64,000 nucleotides of DNA from the NCBI GenBank assembly GCA_951813075.1, contig OX638343.1:986149-1050148 (forward strand), written 5' to 3'. The notes below the pieces were generated by a model, which saw nothing but the letters and a program-made list of their open reading frames with translations, searched no databases and was not told where the DNA came from. A program made the position numbers and the translations under genes. Source of the stretch: Arenicellales bacterium. GTDB taxonomy: Bacteria; Pseudomonadota; Gammaproteobacteria; Arenicellales; JAJDZL01. This document shows, piece after piece, positions 46,969-56,152 of the stretch; position 1 is the first letter of the stretch, and every line of letters starts with the position of its first letter.

Positions 46969-47537
46969 CTTCGGTATTTACACGATTCGATTGAAATTCA
47001 TTGTATATCAAAGTACTTATAGGAAATTATCAATTGAAACTTCCATTCTCATCCCAATTCAACGCCAAGATAACAACAGTAGTGCTTGCGACCATGATTA
47101 ACTCAGATGAAATTCGCAAAGTGACAAAGCTGACAAAGAAAGAGATCGAATAATTTCAGAATCGAATGTCTGATTGATCCGGTTACTACAGGAAAGGCAC
47201 TGCTACTTAATCATCGATTGTATCACCCAGCAGCGGAACTGAATTATCAGACGGTACCCACCGATAAAAGCCCCATAAAGAAATTCCTCGACCTCACCAT
47301 AGACAGCAACCGACACCGGTTCGATTGAATTAGACTACGCGCCAATTACGCTTTCATTAATCGTCATTTACCCTGATCAGAATACCTTCCAAATCGGTAT
47401 TACAGTTTATTCCTTCAAATTTATCTTACGAGAGATGCCAACGGTGGAATTCTGGCGTAGGCCGCTCAGAGGCTATTTGAGAAGTTAAGTGAATGAATCG
47501 ACGTCAGCCTGTTGTGAGTCGTCCCGTTCCACTTCAA
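46969..47537. other. Intergenic region between the amino-acid transporter and pstB
   Basis: About 570 bases without a credible frame. It must contain the promoter of the transporter operon near its left end (46969-47100) and the 3' end of the pst operon. I see no tRNA or strong terminator. Confidence 0.4.
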
Positions 47538-48401
47538 TCAACCAAACTTTCCAGTAATGTAATCTTCGGTAAGTTGGTGATTGGGATTGGTAAATACTTG
47601 GCTCGTATCGCCGAGCTCGATCAGTTCGCCCAGATTGAAATAAGCGGTTCTCTGTGAAACCCGAGCAGCTTGCTGCATGGAGTGAGTCACAATAACAATC
47701 GAATATTGTGACCTCAGTTCATCAATCAAATCCTCAATCTTGGCAGTTGCAATCGGGTCTAGTGCAGAGCAAGGCTCATCCATTAGTATGACGTCCGGCT
47801 GCACAGCTATTGCTCTTGCAATACATAAGCGTTGCTGCTGCCCACCAGACAATTCGGTTCCTGAATTTTGAATTCTGTCACTGACTTCCGATAGTAATCC
47901 TACTCTCTCAAGACACGAATAAACAATTTCATCGGTCTCGGCTCGACTACTCACCAAGCTGTGGAGTCGCGGACCGTATGCCACGTTGTCGTATATCGAT
48001 TTTGGAAATGGATTGGGTTTTTGAAAAACCATACCCACTCGTGCTCGTAACTCAACGACATCAAAGTCGCTACTGTAGATTTCCTTACCGTCAAGTTTGA
48101 TACTACCGGTGATTCGGCAGCTGTCAATAATGTCATTGATTCGATTCAGGCATCGCAAGAATGTAGATTTACCGCATCCCGAAGGTCCGATAATCGCCAA
48201 TACTTCATTCGCCCGAATTTCCAGACTTACGTTCTTGATTGCATGATTATCCGAGTAATACACATCGATATTATCAGCCGTCATGCGGTTTTCGATGAAA
48301 ACGTTCTGATTTACCTCAGATTTGCGCGCGTCAAATTTCGAAGTGTCAGTGTGAATGACAATTCTTTCCTTTTCTACCGTTACGTTTGTCTCTGTCTGCA
48401 T
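47538..48401 (-). CDS. pstB: Phosphate ABC transporter ATP-binding protein
   Basis: 287 residues. PstB pattern is clear: Walker [30 protein letters not shown], signature LSGGQQQRL and Walker [21 protein letters not shown]. The N-terminal 40 residues before [11 protein letters not shown] are longer than typical PstB and charged; an internal start is possible, but it lacks a better ribosome site. Last gene of pstSCAB. Confidence 0.95.
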   Translation of the reverse strand: MQTETNVTVEKERIVIHTDTSKFDARKSEVNQNVFIENRMTADNIDVYYSDNHAIKNVSLEIRANEVLAIIGPSGCGKSTFLRCLNRINDIIDSCRITGSIKLDGKEIYSSDFDVVELRARVGMVFQKPNPFPKSIYDNVAYGPRLHSLVSSRAETDEIVYSCLERVGLLSEVSDRIQNSGTELSGGQQQRLCIARAIAVQPDVILMDEPCSALDPIATAKIEDLIDELRSQYSIVIVTHSMQQAARVSQRTAYFNLGELIELGDTSQVFTNPNHQLTEDYITGKFG

Positions 48402-48440
48402 GTTATAAACCCCAGCTGTTTCGCCGCCAAAGCTTCAAAC

Positions 48441-49733
48441 CTACCATCGCCTTTCAAACTTACGTCGTAAATAAACAGCTACAACATTCATTGTGATCAA
48501 TAAGCTGAGCAAAATCAATATTACCCCCGAAGTTTTTTCCAAAAACGCTCGCTCGGGGCTGTCAGCCCATAGAAAGATTTGTACCGGCAGAGCGGTCGAT
48601 GGGTCCAACGGACCGCTTGGAATATCTACGATAAATGCAACCATTCCGATCATTAACAACGGAGCGGTTTCGCCCAGTGCCTGCGCTAGTCCAATTATTG
48701 TACCCGTAAGAAATCCTGGCATCGCAAGCGGTACGACTTCTTGCATCACCGTTTGGGTTTTCGAAGCTCCTAAAGCAAGTGCACCCTCACGTATGGACGG
48801 TGGAATCGCCCTCAATGCTGCCCGACCGGCTATGATGATGGTCGGGATTGTCATAAGGCTCAGAACCAGTCCACCCACAAGCGGTACCGATCTCGGCAAC
48901 CCGAAGAAGTTGATAAATACCGCTAAACCCAGCAGCCCAAAAACGACCGAAGGCACAGCCGCAAGATTGTTGATGTTGATTTCGATAAGGTCAGTCAACT
49001 TATTACGAGGTGCAAACTCTTCCAGATAACACGCACCGGCTGCACCGACCGGAAAAGAAATCAGCAAGGTAACCAAAATCATCAGAAAAGACCCTGTCAA
49101 TGCACCCCGCAAGCCTGCGAGTTCCGGTTCCCTCGAATCACCCGCAGTGAAAAATGTTTTATTGAAGCGGCTTTCGATAGAGCCACGATCAACCATCTGG
49201 TCAAACCATATGATCTGATTAATCGACAATCTCGACGGGGCGCCGCTTTCGACGTTCCTTCCGATGTCGTGCTTGTATAACATATCGAATTCATCATCCA
49301 CCGGAAACCACAATGTCTGTGTTGTGCCAATCAGTGAAGGGTCATTTATAACCATGCGTTGCAGGATAAAACTAGCTCCAATACTAATAATTCTTGAAAG
49401 TTCCCGTTTCTCATTACGCTTGGTTACATCTGGAAACTGTTTGTACATCGCTTGTTTGACTAGCTTGCCATAATTCGCACCCGCTAGATCGTCTGCATTC
49501 AAAGTATCGGGGTCAAAATAGATATCTATTTGGGCCTGAGTCTGCCAAAACGAGCTGAAGCCATTGACCGCGATGCTGACAAATAGTGATAAAACAAAAA
49601 TCAATCCCAGTATCACCGCGCCAAGTCCATAGTATTTGAAACGCAATTCCGCAGCGTTTCGTTTTTTCAGGCGCTTTTTGAATTGTGGGCTCTCCCACAC
49701 TGCCTTTGATTGCTGAATCTGCACGCTACTCAT
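48441..49733 (-). CDS. pstA: Phosphate ABC transporter permease PstA
   Basis: 430 residues from an ATG that overlaps the pstC stop by eight bases. Core PstA helices in the C-terminal half (about 210-430) with EEFAPRNKLTDLIEININNLAAVPS-like and REGALALGASKTQTVMQEVVPLA. It has a long N-terminal periplasmic-loop extension (about 60-205), as in the large PstA of many proteobacteria. Confidence 0.93.
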   Translation of the reverse strand: MSSVQIQQSKAVWESPQFKKRLKKRNAAELRFKYYGLGAVILGLIFVLSLFVSIAVNGFSSFWQTQAQIDIYFDPDTLNADDLAGANYGKLVKQAMYKQFPDVTKRNEKRELSRIISIGASFILQRMVINDPSLIGTTQTLWFPVDDEFDMLYKHDIGRNVESGAPSRLSINQIIWFDQMVDRGSIESRFNKTFFTAGDSREPELAGLRGALTGSFLMILVTLLISFPVGAAGACYLEEFAPRNKLTDLIEININNLAAVPSVVFGLLGLAVFINFFGLPRSVPLVGGLVLSLMTIPTIIIAGRAALRAIPPSIREGALALGASKTQTVMQEVVPLAMPGFLTGTIIGLAQALGETAPLLMIGMVAFIVDIPSGPLDPSTALPVQIFLWADSPERAFLEKTSGVILILLSLLITMNVVAVYLRRKFERRW

Positions 49734-51117
49734 ACTGCTCACTATATTTTCGAACGATATACAGCGCCGTGACATTCAACAGTAACGTTGCGACAAACAA
49801 TGTCAGACCTAGCGCAAATGCCGCCAAAGTTTTGGCGCTGTCAAACTCCTGATCTCCAACTAAAAGCGTAACGATCTGCACCGTCACTGTTGTGACCGAT
49901 TCCAGAGGATTAGCAGTCAGTCTGGCTGCCAGACCTGCAGCCATCAATACAATCATCGTTTCTCCAATCGCTCTGGAAACCGCGAGCAGAAGAGATCCAA
50001 CAATTCCTGGTAACGCAGCTGGTAACACAACCTTCTTTATGGTCTCCGACTTCGTTGCACCGCAAGCCAGAGATGCCTCCCGAATCGACTGCGGTAAAGC
50101 GGTGATCACATCGTCAGTAAGAGACGATACAAATGGAATGATCATGATGCCCATGACAACGCCTGCCGCCAGAGCACTTTCGCGCGCGATGTCCAATCCC
50201 AGCACAAGTCCGAAATCTCGTAGCAGTGGTGCGACTACAAGTATCGCAAAAAAGCCGTACACCACGGTCGGAACACCAGCAAGAATCTCCAACGCTGGTT
50301 TTGCGAATGAACGAACTTTGGTCGAGGCGTATTCGGCCAAATAGATCGCAGAAAGTAGTCCGACCGGAACTGCGACACTCATCGCCACCCCAGCAACAAG
50401 AAGCGTGCCTGTAAACAATGGTACGCTTCCGAACAAACCTGAGGATCCGACCTGATCCTCGCGAATCGCAATCTGAGGACTCCACTCAAGTCCAAAGAGA
50501 AAGTCACGTACGGGAATTTTCTGAAAAAATAAGATCGCCTCAAATAGCACCGACAAAACGATTCCAATCGTTGTAAAGATAGCAATCAGCGAACTGGCAA
50601 GAAGAAACAATTTAATGATCGACTCAGCAATCACGCGAGCGCGAATTTTGGCGGAAATGAAAAGAACAAATACAAAACTGATAACCGCACCTAACACCAG
50701 TATTGATGCATTACGCAAGGTTTCGCTTTGATCTACTAAATGTTGATAACGATCTGCCGCAGCCTTTAAGACCTGTGCATTCTCTGTCGCCAAGAGCTGA
50801 CCCGTGTGAGCGTAAATTTGTATCTGACTGACAAGCCAATCCTTTTCGGCCTGGTCAGCCGATTGCATGTCTGCGAAGAACTCGGATAACACCATACGCA
50901 CAATGATGTTTTCGTCCACACTCACCCACAGTCCAAGTACCGACAGTGCTGGAACAGCGAACAATGCAGCTGCAACAACGCCGTAATACCTCGGTGCGGA
51001 ATGTAAATATCTTATTCCTCCAATATCCTCGGCAATTCGCAACGAGCGTTTTTTCGCAACCGCATAAAAAAGCGAAGACATTACGAGCAGAATGATTGTC
51101 AATGTCCAAGCGTTCAT
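49726..51117 (-). CDS. pstC: Phosphate ABC transporter permease PstC
   Basis: 463 residues. Core with LAEYASTKVRSFAKPALEILAGVPTV-like residues (about 265-290) and IREASLACGATKSETIKKVVLPAALPGIVG. An N-terminal extension with two helices and a helical loop precedes it, matching the large PstC variant that goes with the large PstA. 237 bases after pstS. Confidence 0.93.
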   Translation of the reverse strand: MNAWTLTIILLVMSSLFYAVAKKRSLRIAEDIGGIRYLHSAPRYYGVVAAALFAVPALSVLGLWVSVDENIIVRMVLSEFFADMQSADQAEKDWLVSQIQIYAHTGQLLATENAQVLKAAADRYQHLVDQSETLRNASILVLGAVISFVFVLFISAKIRARVIAESIIKLFLLASSLIAIFTTIGIVLSVLFEAILFFQKIPVRDFLFGLEWSPQIAIREDQVGSSGLFGSVPLFTGTLLVAGVAMSVAVPVGLLSAIYLAEYASTKVRSFAKPALEILAGVPTVVYGFFAILVVAPLLRDFGLVLGLDIARESALAAGVVMGIMIIPFVSSLTDDVITALPQSIREASLACGATKSETIKKVVLPAALPGIVGSLLLAVSRAIGETMIVLMAAGLAARLTANPLESVTTVTVQIVTLLVGDQEFDSAKTLAAFALGLTLFVATLLLNVTALYIVRKYSEQYE

Positions 51118-51301
51118 ATGGTTATCGTCGTTGTGTTACGCAATACAAAACTCGACTCGTTCACATTTCAATCGTTATTGTTGGAACAACGCTTTACGAT
51201 TCTATTTGGAAATCTGTCCGAAGCATAACAGAGAATGACGCATCGACTGGCACTCGCAACCGTATGGTTCGCGCTTACCAGCACGATGCATCAGTAACTT
51301 A

Positions 51302-51333
51302 TTCAACCATCATTCAGATGAACACTGGTTGAA
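51302..51333 (-). terminator. Possible hairpin between pstS and pstC
   Basis: Inverted repeat TTCAACCA/TGGTTGAA with a 16-base loop, shortly after the pstS stop. A modest stem without a T run. Listed because the two other importers in the window also have a hairpin after their binding-protein gene. Confidence 0.35.
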
Positions 51334-51354
51334 CTCAACAAAAGATTTATCTAA

Positions 51355-52425
51355 TCAATTAGAAGCGAGCTTGACGGTCCGCAGATTCATCGCGGCCGTT
51401 TTAAACTCAGAACGTTCGGCTTGTGGCATCGGAATCATTCCCTTGTCCACCAAATAACCGTCATCTCCCCAAGCACGATCACTGGTAAATTCTGCTACAT
51501 ATTCCCTGATTCCAGGAATTAGGTCAATATGTACGGATTTAACGTAGAAGTAAAGGGGGCGAGAAATGACATAGGAGCCATCTGCGATATTCTCGAACTC
51601 GGGTGCAACGCCATCAACGAGAGAGCCTTGAACCTGATCCGAATTCTGATCAAGGAAACTGAATCCGAAAACGCCAAGCGAATCCTTATCCGCGTTCAAT
51701 TTCTGAACGATCAGATTGTCATTTTCGCCAGCTTCCACCCAAGCGCCATCTTCACGAATCCCGTGACAAATCGACTTGTAGTGTTTCTTGTCAGTTTTTT
51801 TGATCGCCTTGATCCACTTGAATGTCTTACAGCCACCTTCAAGAGCAAGTTCAGCGAATGCATCGCGAGTACCTGAAGTTGGCGGTGGTCCGAGAACGCG
51901 TATCGCAACATCTGGCAGTTCGGAATTGACTTCCTTCCAGGTGTTGTACGGGTTCGGGACAAGTGTCTCGGATCCATCAGGCGAAGGAACGTCTTTTGCA
52001 AGCGCAAGAAATACATCTCTTCGCGTCAAACTGAATCGTCCGGATTCGATCGAATTCGCAATGACGATACCGTCATAACCGAATTTGATTTCGACAATAC
52101 CTGTAATACCGTTCTTTGCACAATGATCTACTTCGGATTGCTTAATCCGCCTGGAAGCATTGGTGATATCGGGATGCTTGACGCCGATACCCGCACAGAA
52201 CAGTTTCAGACCACCGCCGGATCCTGTCGATTCAATAATGGGAGTTGGATACTGTGTACCGGTTCCAAATCGCTCGGCAACTACCGTTGCAAATGGATAA
52301 ACCGTCGATGATCCAACGATACTGATGTAGTCTCTTTCGTCAGCCTGAGTGGCAATCGGAAAGGACACTAGCATAACAGCTAGAACAGTCAGGAAACCCC
52401 TGAGAATTGATGCCAAATGGACCAT
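51355..52425 (-). CDS. pstS: Phosphate-binding protein PstS
   Basis: 356 residues with signal peptide (1-28, ending ADE) and AGGAGA ribosome site. Phosphate loop SSTVYPFATVVAERF and IIESTGSGGGLKLFCAG, then LGPPPTSGTRDAF are typical PstS segments. First gene of the pst operon. Periplasmic. Confidence 0.95.
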   Translation of the reverse strand: MVHLASILRGFLTVLAVMLVSFPIATQADERDYISIVGSSTVYPFATVVAERFGTGTQYPTPIIESTGSGGGLKLFCAGIGVKHPDITNASRRIKQSEVDHCAKNGITGIVEIKFGYDGIVIANSIESGRFSLTRRDVFLALAKDVPSPDGSETLVPNPYNTWKEVNSELPDVAIRVLGPPPTSGTRDAFAELALEGGCKTFKWIKAIKKTDKKHYKSICHGIREDGAWVEAGENDNLIVQKLNADKDSLGVFGFSFLDQNSDQVQGSLVDGVAPEFENIADGSYVISRPLYFYVKSVHIDLIPGIREYVAEFTSDRAWGDDGYLVDKGMIPMPQAERSEFKTAAMNLRTVKLASN

Positions 52426-52955
52426 TTCTATCTCCTAAAGAAGAAAATGTCGACCTGTTAGGTCATCAAAAAAGGGTTCAGAAACTATAACAGTTTCGCT
52501 CGTTAATTTACCTATTAATTCGTATTTGTCAAATTTAAATTCCTTGTTGGCTTGATTCCCCTTTATCCATCACAGTTCGCTTAATATTCTCTACTTCAAA
52601 CCGTTATTTGTTCTGCAGGAAAGCTCTATGGAAAGACTGTAGTTGCATATTGCACAACAGTTTTCAGAGGTTATGGCACCTTAGGGATCATCCAAGCTCA
52701 ATACTTCTGTCAGGATAGGAATCTGCTGATTCACCGATACCAAATATCATCTACACGCGATCTTCATACAAACTTGTACGACCTAAGTATCGGATAATGT
52801 ACAATAAATTTATAGCTGTTCAACATACAGCGCAAACACTAGTTGCATCCGTGATCTAGATAATCTTCGCAGGTTCCAAGGGTGGGTTACCTACGCTAGT
52901 CGATTCAAGGTCAGCTAACCCGGCGAATTTGACGTAAACCACTTTATTCAGAAAA
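52426..52955. promoter_or_regulatory. Divergent region between pstS and phoU
   Basis: About 530 non-coding bases that must hold promoters for the pst operon (leftward) and phoU (rightward). I could not find a convincing pair of PHO boxes by eye; a CTGTTATAGTTTCTG-like stretch near 52480-52495 (minus strand) is only a weak candidate. A TGCATATTGCA inverted element lies near 52646-52656. Confidence 0.4.
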
Positions 52956-53651
52956 ATGATATCAGGTCACTACTCAGCGAAGTACGATGTCGAACTATTA
53001 CGGCTGAGCGAAAATACTCTCGAGATGGGTCATCTGATCGAGAAACAGTTGAGACGCGCAATTCAGTCGCTGATTCATGGCGACCAGTTACTGGCACGTG
53101 AAGTGACAGAGACTGAGACTATCATCAACAATCTTGAGGTCGAGATTGACAGGGAATGCGTGGAAATTCTCGCTCGACGACAACCGATTGCAAGCGATCT
53201 TCGATTCATCATCATGATCATCAAGACAGTGAATGATATGGAACGTATGGCAGACGAAGTCCATCGGGTATTTAAAATGGGTAACAGAGTCATTTCCGCC
53301 GGAGGAGATCCTCCGAGTAATGACGATATTGAACAACTAGCTACGCGAGTGCATAAATTGCTTGTGCAGACATTGCGCGTGTTCGAGCAGGAAGATGACG
53401 CTGGAGCACTCGCTCTGATCAGGAAAGACAAGAAAGTTGACAAGAAATTTGAAGCAACCCTCAAAAGAGTCAAGAATTGGATGATGGCAGAGTCGGATTC
53501 AGTACCCGACGCGATTGATATTCTATGGGCAATTCGTTCTCTCGAAAGAGTCGGTGATCGGCTGTGCAACATATGCGAGCACGTTATCTTTTATGTCAAG
53601 GGTGACGATATAAGACACCTTGATATTGACGAACTTCAGACTCAAGATTAA
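52956..53651 (+). CDS. phoU: Phosphate transport regulator PhoU
   Basis: 231 residues, two three-helix PhoU repeats (about 15-105 and 120-215) with the acidic E/DxxxD metal motifs: NDMERMADEVHRV and RSLERVGDRLCNICEHVIFYVKG. It represses PhoR signalling and tunes Pst. It is divergent from pstSCAB rather than at its end, and its stop abuts the stop of the DUF3530-like gene on the other strand. Confidence 0.95.
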   Translation: MISGHYSAKYDVELLRLSENTLEMGHLIEKQLRRAIQSLIHGDQLLAREVTETETIINNLEVEIDRECVEILARRQPIASDLRFIIMIIKTVNDMERMADEVHRVFKMGNRVISAGGDPPSNDDIEQLATRVHKLLVQTLRVFEQEDDAGALALIRKDKKVDKKFEATLKRVKNWMMAESDSVPDAIDILWAIRSLERVGDRLCNICEHVIFYVKGDDIRHLDIDELQTQD

Positions 53652-54461
53652 TCATTCAGGCGCGCTCGCCGCCAAAATCCATTCGCCAACCGCGTCAATC
53701 AGCAAATCTTCATAATCTTCGAAAAAGTGATCGGGACCAGACAGCTGGATTTGTCGTGATTTGGAGTTTCCCGCTGCCAGAATTGCTGCATTTCGACTTT
53801 CAGCTGCTTTGATCACCGCCGGGTAGTCATCGTCACCAAAAATGTCCAAAACCGGTACGGATATTGAAGACAACGGAAAATCCTCGAGCATCGGCTGTCC
53901 GTAATCCGTAGCGCTCATGCCAATGCCGACATAAGCGTCAAAAGGCGTATCACCTTTCTTTTTTATCCACCCCATAGTCATATGCACCGAACAGCTATGT
54001 GCAACAACTGCTATCCACTGGTAGTCGTTGTTTCGAAGGAAATTGATTCCGGCTTCTATACGGGGGAACGATTCATCCAAGATCTCAAGATATTCATAGT
54101 ATTTGGCATCTTTTGCGAGAACCGGCATCTGGATCGACAATGTAGTCATTCCCAATTCGCCAAGCCCTTCGCGAAGCGGGCCTGTCACCTGCGGCCAATC
54201 CGGATGAAAGCCTCTGCCATGAAGCAGGAGTATCGCTCCATCAAATTCTGAATTGTCCGGTTCAGACAGGAAAGATAGAAAATCTCTTTTCCCATCGTTC
54301 AGATAGACTACTTCACCATCGAATAGACCAGCGATAGCCTCTTGCGCCAATCTCTCCTCGCGTTCATAATCAGGCTGCAGGTCCGCGCTTGCTAAAGGAC
54401 TGAAAATTGACAATAGCGTTGCCGTCAAGATTGATTTCCAGAAAGCTCTTTCCATATTCAA
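53652..54461 (-). CDS. DUF3530-like alpha/beta-hydrolase-fold protein
   Basis: 269 residues with a signal peptide (about 1-26, ending ASA). Alpha/beta-hydrolase pattern ILLLHGRGFHPDWPQV, then VVAHSCSVHMTMG at the nucleophile elbow (usually G-x-S-x-G; here A-H-S-C-S), and FGDDDYPAV with SGPDHFFEDY for the Asp and His. DUF3530 family, periplasmic or envelope. Last gene of the Mo-corrinoid operon, ten bases after the preceding one. Substrate unknown. Confidence 0.82.
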   Translation of the reverse strand: MNMERAFWKSILTATLLSIFSPLASADLQPDYEREERLAQEAIAGLFDGEVVYLNDGKRDFLSFLSEPDNSEFDGAILLLHGRGFHPDWPQVTGPLREGLGELGMTTLSIQMPVLAKDAKYYEYLEILDESFPRIEAGINFLRNNDYQWIAVVAHSCSVHMTMGWIKKKGDTPFDAYVGIGMSATDYGQPMLEDFPLSSISVPVLDIFGDDDYPAVIKAAESRNAAILAAGNSKSRQIQLSGPDHFFEDYEDLLIDAVGEWILAASAPE

Positions 54462-54471
54462 ATTTCTACAA

Positions 54472-54774
54472 TCACTGATGTCTTTTTATATTGTCAGCGA
54501 CGTATTCCTCGTTGTGGTTGAGACGCTCAATGCGGGTAGATCTGCTCTCGATTAACTTCGCAATGAAATCCATGCATACCGAAGCGAATAATTTTGCCCG
54601 CTCCGAGTCATCGAAACAATACTCTCCATCTATGCAACCTGTCTGTCGGAAGGTCTGGGATAACAAAGTTCCCGCCTCAAGATTTGTTTTTAACAGACTC
54701 TGTGTTTCTGAAAGTGATTGCTGATGGCGAATCTCTTCAACCAAATTGTGACGCACAACTACTCGATAATACAT
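54472..54774 (-). CDS. Small protein of unknown function in the Mo-corrinoid operon
   Basis: 100 residues from an ATG six bases after the CDGSH gene. Soluble, largely helical, with three Cys (GCIDGEYCFDD and VCMDFIAK). No domain recognised. Kept because it fits tightly in the operon. Confidence 0.7.
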   Translation of the reverse strand: MYYRVVVRHNLVEEIRHQQSLSETQSLLKTNLEAGTLLSQTFRQTGCIDGEYCFDDSERAKLFASVCMDFIAKLIESRSTRIERLNHNEEYVADNIKRHQ

Positions 54775-54780
54775 TGAATT

Positions 54781-55059
54781 TCAGACGTCGGATATTGAAC
54801 TTTTCGAAGGTGCGTGCCCCATACAGTTTCCGAAACAATAAGGTGCATTATCCGATTGCTTGCATCCACACATATAAAACTCGCCTGAAATAGGCGCAAC
54901 GAATTTGATCGGCTTGAAATTCGTACCCCGATGATTACCGTCACACCACGGTTGGGAGTCACTTAAACCGCAACTACACCATGCATATAGAATGCCGCAT
55001 TCAACGTTGACGACATAGGGCGATTTTTGCGGGCAGACGGGTAAATCCATTTCAGTCAT
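54781..55059 (-). CDS. Dual CDGSH iron-sulfur protein
   Basis: 92 residues from the ATG one base after the upstream stop. Two CDGSH 2Fe-2S sites: the first canonical (C28, C30, C39, H43 in CSCGLSDSQPWCDGNH), the second with Cys79 where His is expected (C64, C66, C75, C79 in CGCKQSDNAPYCFGNC). Dual CDGSH proteins of bacteria act as electron-transfer or cluster-transfer proteins; the exact role here is open. An all-Cys second site would shift its redox potential, an inference. Confidence 0.9.
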   Translation of the reverse strand: MTEMDLPVCPQKSPYVVNVECGILYAWCSCGLSDSQPWCDGNHRGTNFKPIKFVAPISGEFYMCGCKQSDNAPYCFGNCMGHAPSKSSISDV

Positions 55060-55060
55060 C

Positions 55061-55330
55061 CTACCGACCCAGGTCAAAAAGCGGAAATTCGTACACTCCG
55101 TCGCTGTTCAGTTTCACACCGACTGCCACTCCATTATCCAATATGTACCATTTCTCAACATCCATGTCGTCGCCCGGCCAAGGTGCAAACAATTCATCGT
55201 GGGAAGAACATGGCGCCCCTGTCGCAAGTTTGATCTTCAGGACTCTGGCATCTCTGTGAGTATACGCGCCGGAATTGCGGTATGATTCGTCTTCATCCAG
55301 ATGTGGCAGTACGTCTCTTAACGCTGGCAC
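55061..55330 (-). CDS. Small unknown protein in the Mo-corrinoid operon
   Basis: 89 residues, acidic, single Cys in GAPCSSHDELFAPWPGDD and several His. Starts 12 bases after the kinase-CSD gene and ends one base before the CDGSH gene. I recognise no family. The spacing supports that it is a real gene. Confidence 0.72.
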   Translation of the reverse strand: MPALRDVLPHLDEDESYRNSGAYTHRDARVLKIKLATGAPCSSHDELFAPWPGDDMDVEKWYILDNGVAVGVKLNSDGVYEFPLFDLGR

Positions 55331-55342
55331 AGAAGTTTAACT

Positions 55343-56149
55343 CTACTCATTTTGGACGTCAGCAGCCCTGAACCCGCCGAATCCATCCTCAACAATTTGG
55401 TAGACAACTCGTTGACCCTTATGGAGCTCATCAAGGCCTGCCGACGCAACAGCGCTTTTGTGAATGAAAACCTTCCGTCCGCTCTCGTCATCTGTAATGT
55501 AACCTCCGAAGGGATTTCTCAACGCGTTATAAATCGCAACTGTACCAGCAGCAGGACCAGGTTTGAGACCTTTCGTCTGCTTCTTGTCCATCACCTGATC
55601 TCCAGAAACCGCCAGATGGTGCAGATCCTCCCCTGTGAACTCTGACCATATCTGGATCGCATAGCCGTAAGCATCTCCTTCGGTCGTGTCAATGCTCATA
55701 TGTGGCTTAATTTCCGCCGCGTCCGGATATAGTTGCATGCGTAATTTTTCATCATCGCTGTCGCGCTGTGCGACGCCATCACCGATTTGACGCGTCCGAC
55801 CACCACCTTCTTCCCTGCGATGCGCCCATCGTTCATGTCTTACTTCATCACTTGATGTCACATGGACATAAAAAATGTCTTCATGTTTATTGAGAACAGC
55901 ATCAATAAATCGGCTTTCCAATATCAGCACAGGATCGGGCCAAGACAACATCGACCGCGTATCCTCATCAAGCTGATTGTGAAAAGTCAGATCAACTTCG
56001 TTGCCACTCGATACTTTCTTCATGAGTGCCTGAGTCGTTACAGCTTCGCCTCGACTTGCAAGCTTATAGCCTGTCAGACGTGAAACTGCCCGAGCAACAT
56101 CCGATTTTAGACAGCATGTCTTTCCGTAAATTGCAATGATCTTACTCAT
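55343..56149 (-). CDS. Cytidylate-kinase-like P-loop protein fused to a cold-shock domain
   Basis: 268 residues, two domains. About 1-180 look like a nucleoside-kinase fold: an unusual P-loop GKTCCLKS (9-16, where GxxGxGKS/T is expected), then the CMP-kinase-type RHERWAHRRE, QRDSDDEKLRMQLYPDA and SIDTTE lid/base signals. About 200-266 are a cold-shock domain: GTVAIYNALRNPFGGYITDD with RNP1-like FGGYI and RNP2-like VFIHKSAV. The combination suggests RNA or nucleotide binding tied to control of the operon. I know of no described function. Three bases after the cytochrome b gene. Confidence 0.82.
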   Translation of the reverse strand: MSKIIAIYGKTCCLKSDVARAVSRLTGYKLASRGEAVTTQALMKKVSSGNEVDLTFHNQLDEDTRSMLSWPDPVLILESRFIDAVLNKHEDIFYVHVTSSDEVRHERWAHRREEGGGRTRQIGDGVAQRDSDDEKLRMQLYPDAAEIKPHMSIDTTEGDAYGYAIQIWSEFTGEDLHHLAVSGDQVMDKKQTKGLKPGPAAGTVAIYNALRNPFGGYITDDESGRKVFIHKSAVASAGLDELHKGQRVVYQIVEDGFGGFRAADVQNE

Positions 56150-56152
56150 TTG

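Noticed and set aside
52480..52495. PHO box upstream of pstS
   Set aside because: Only one half resembles the consensus and the second repeat is out of phase.
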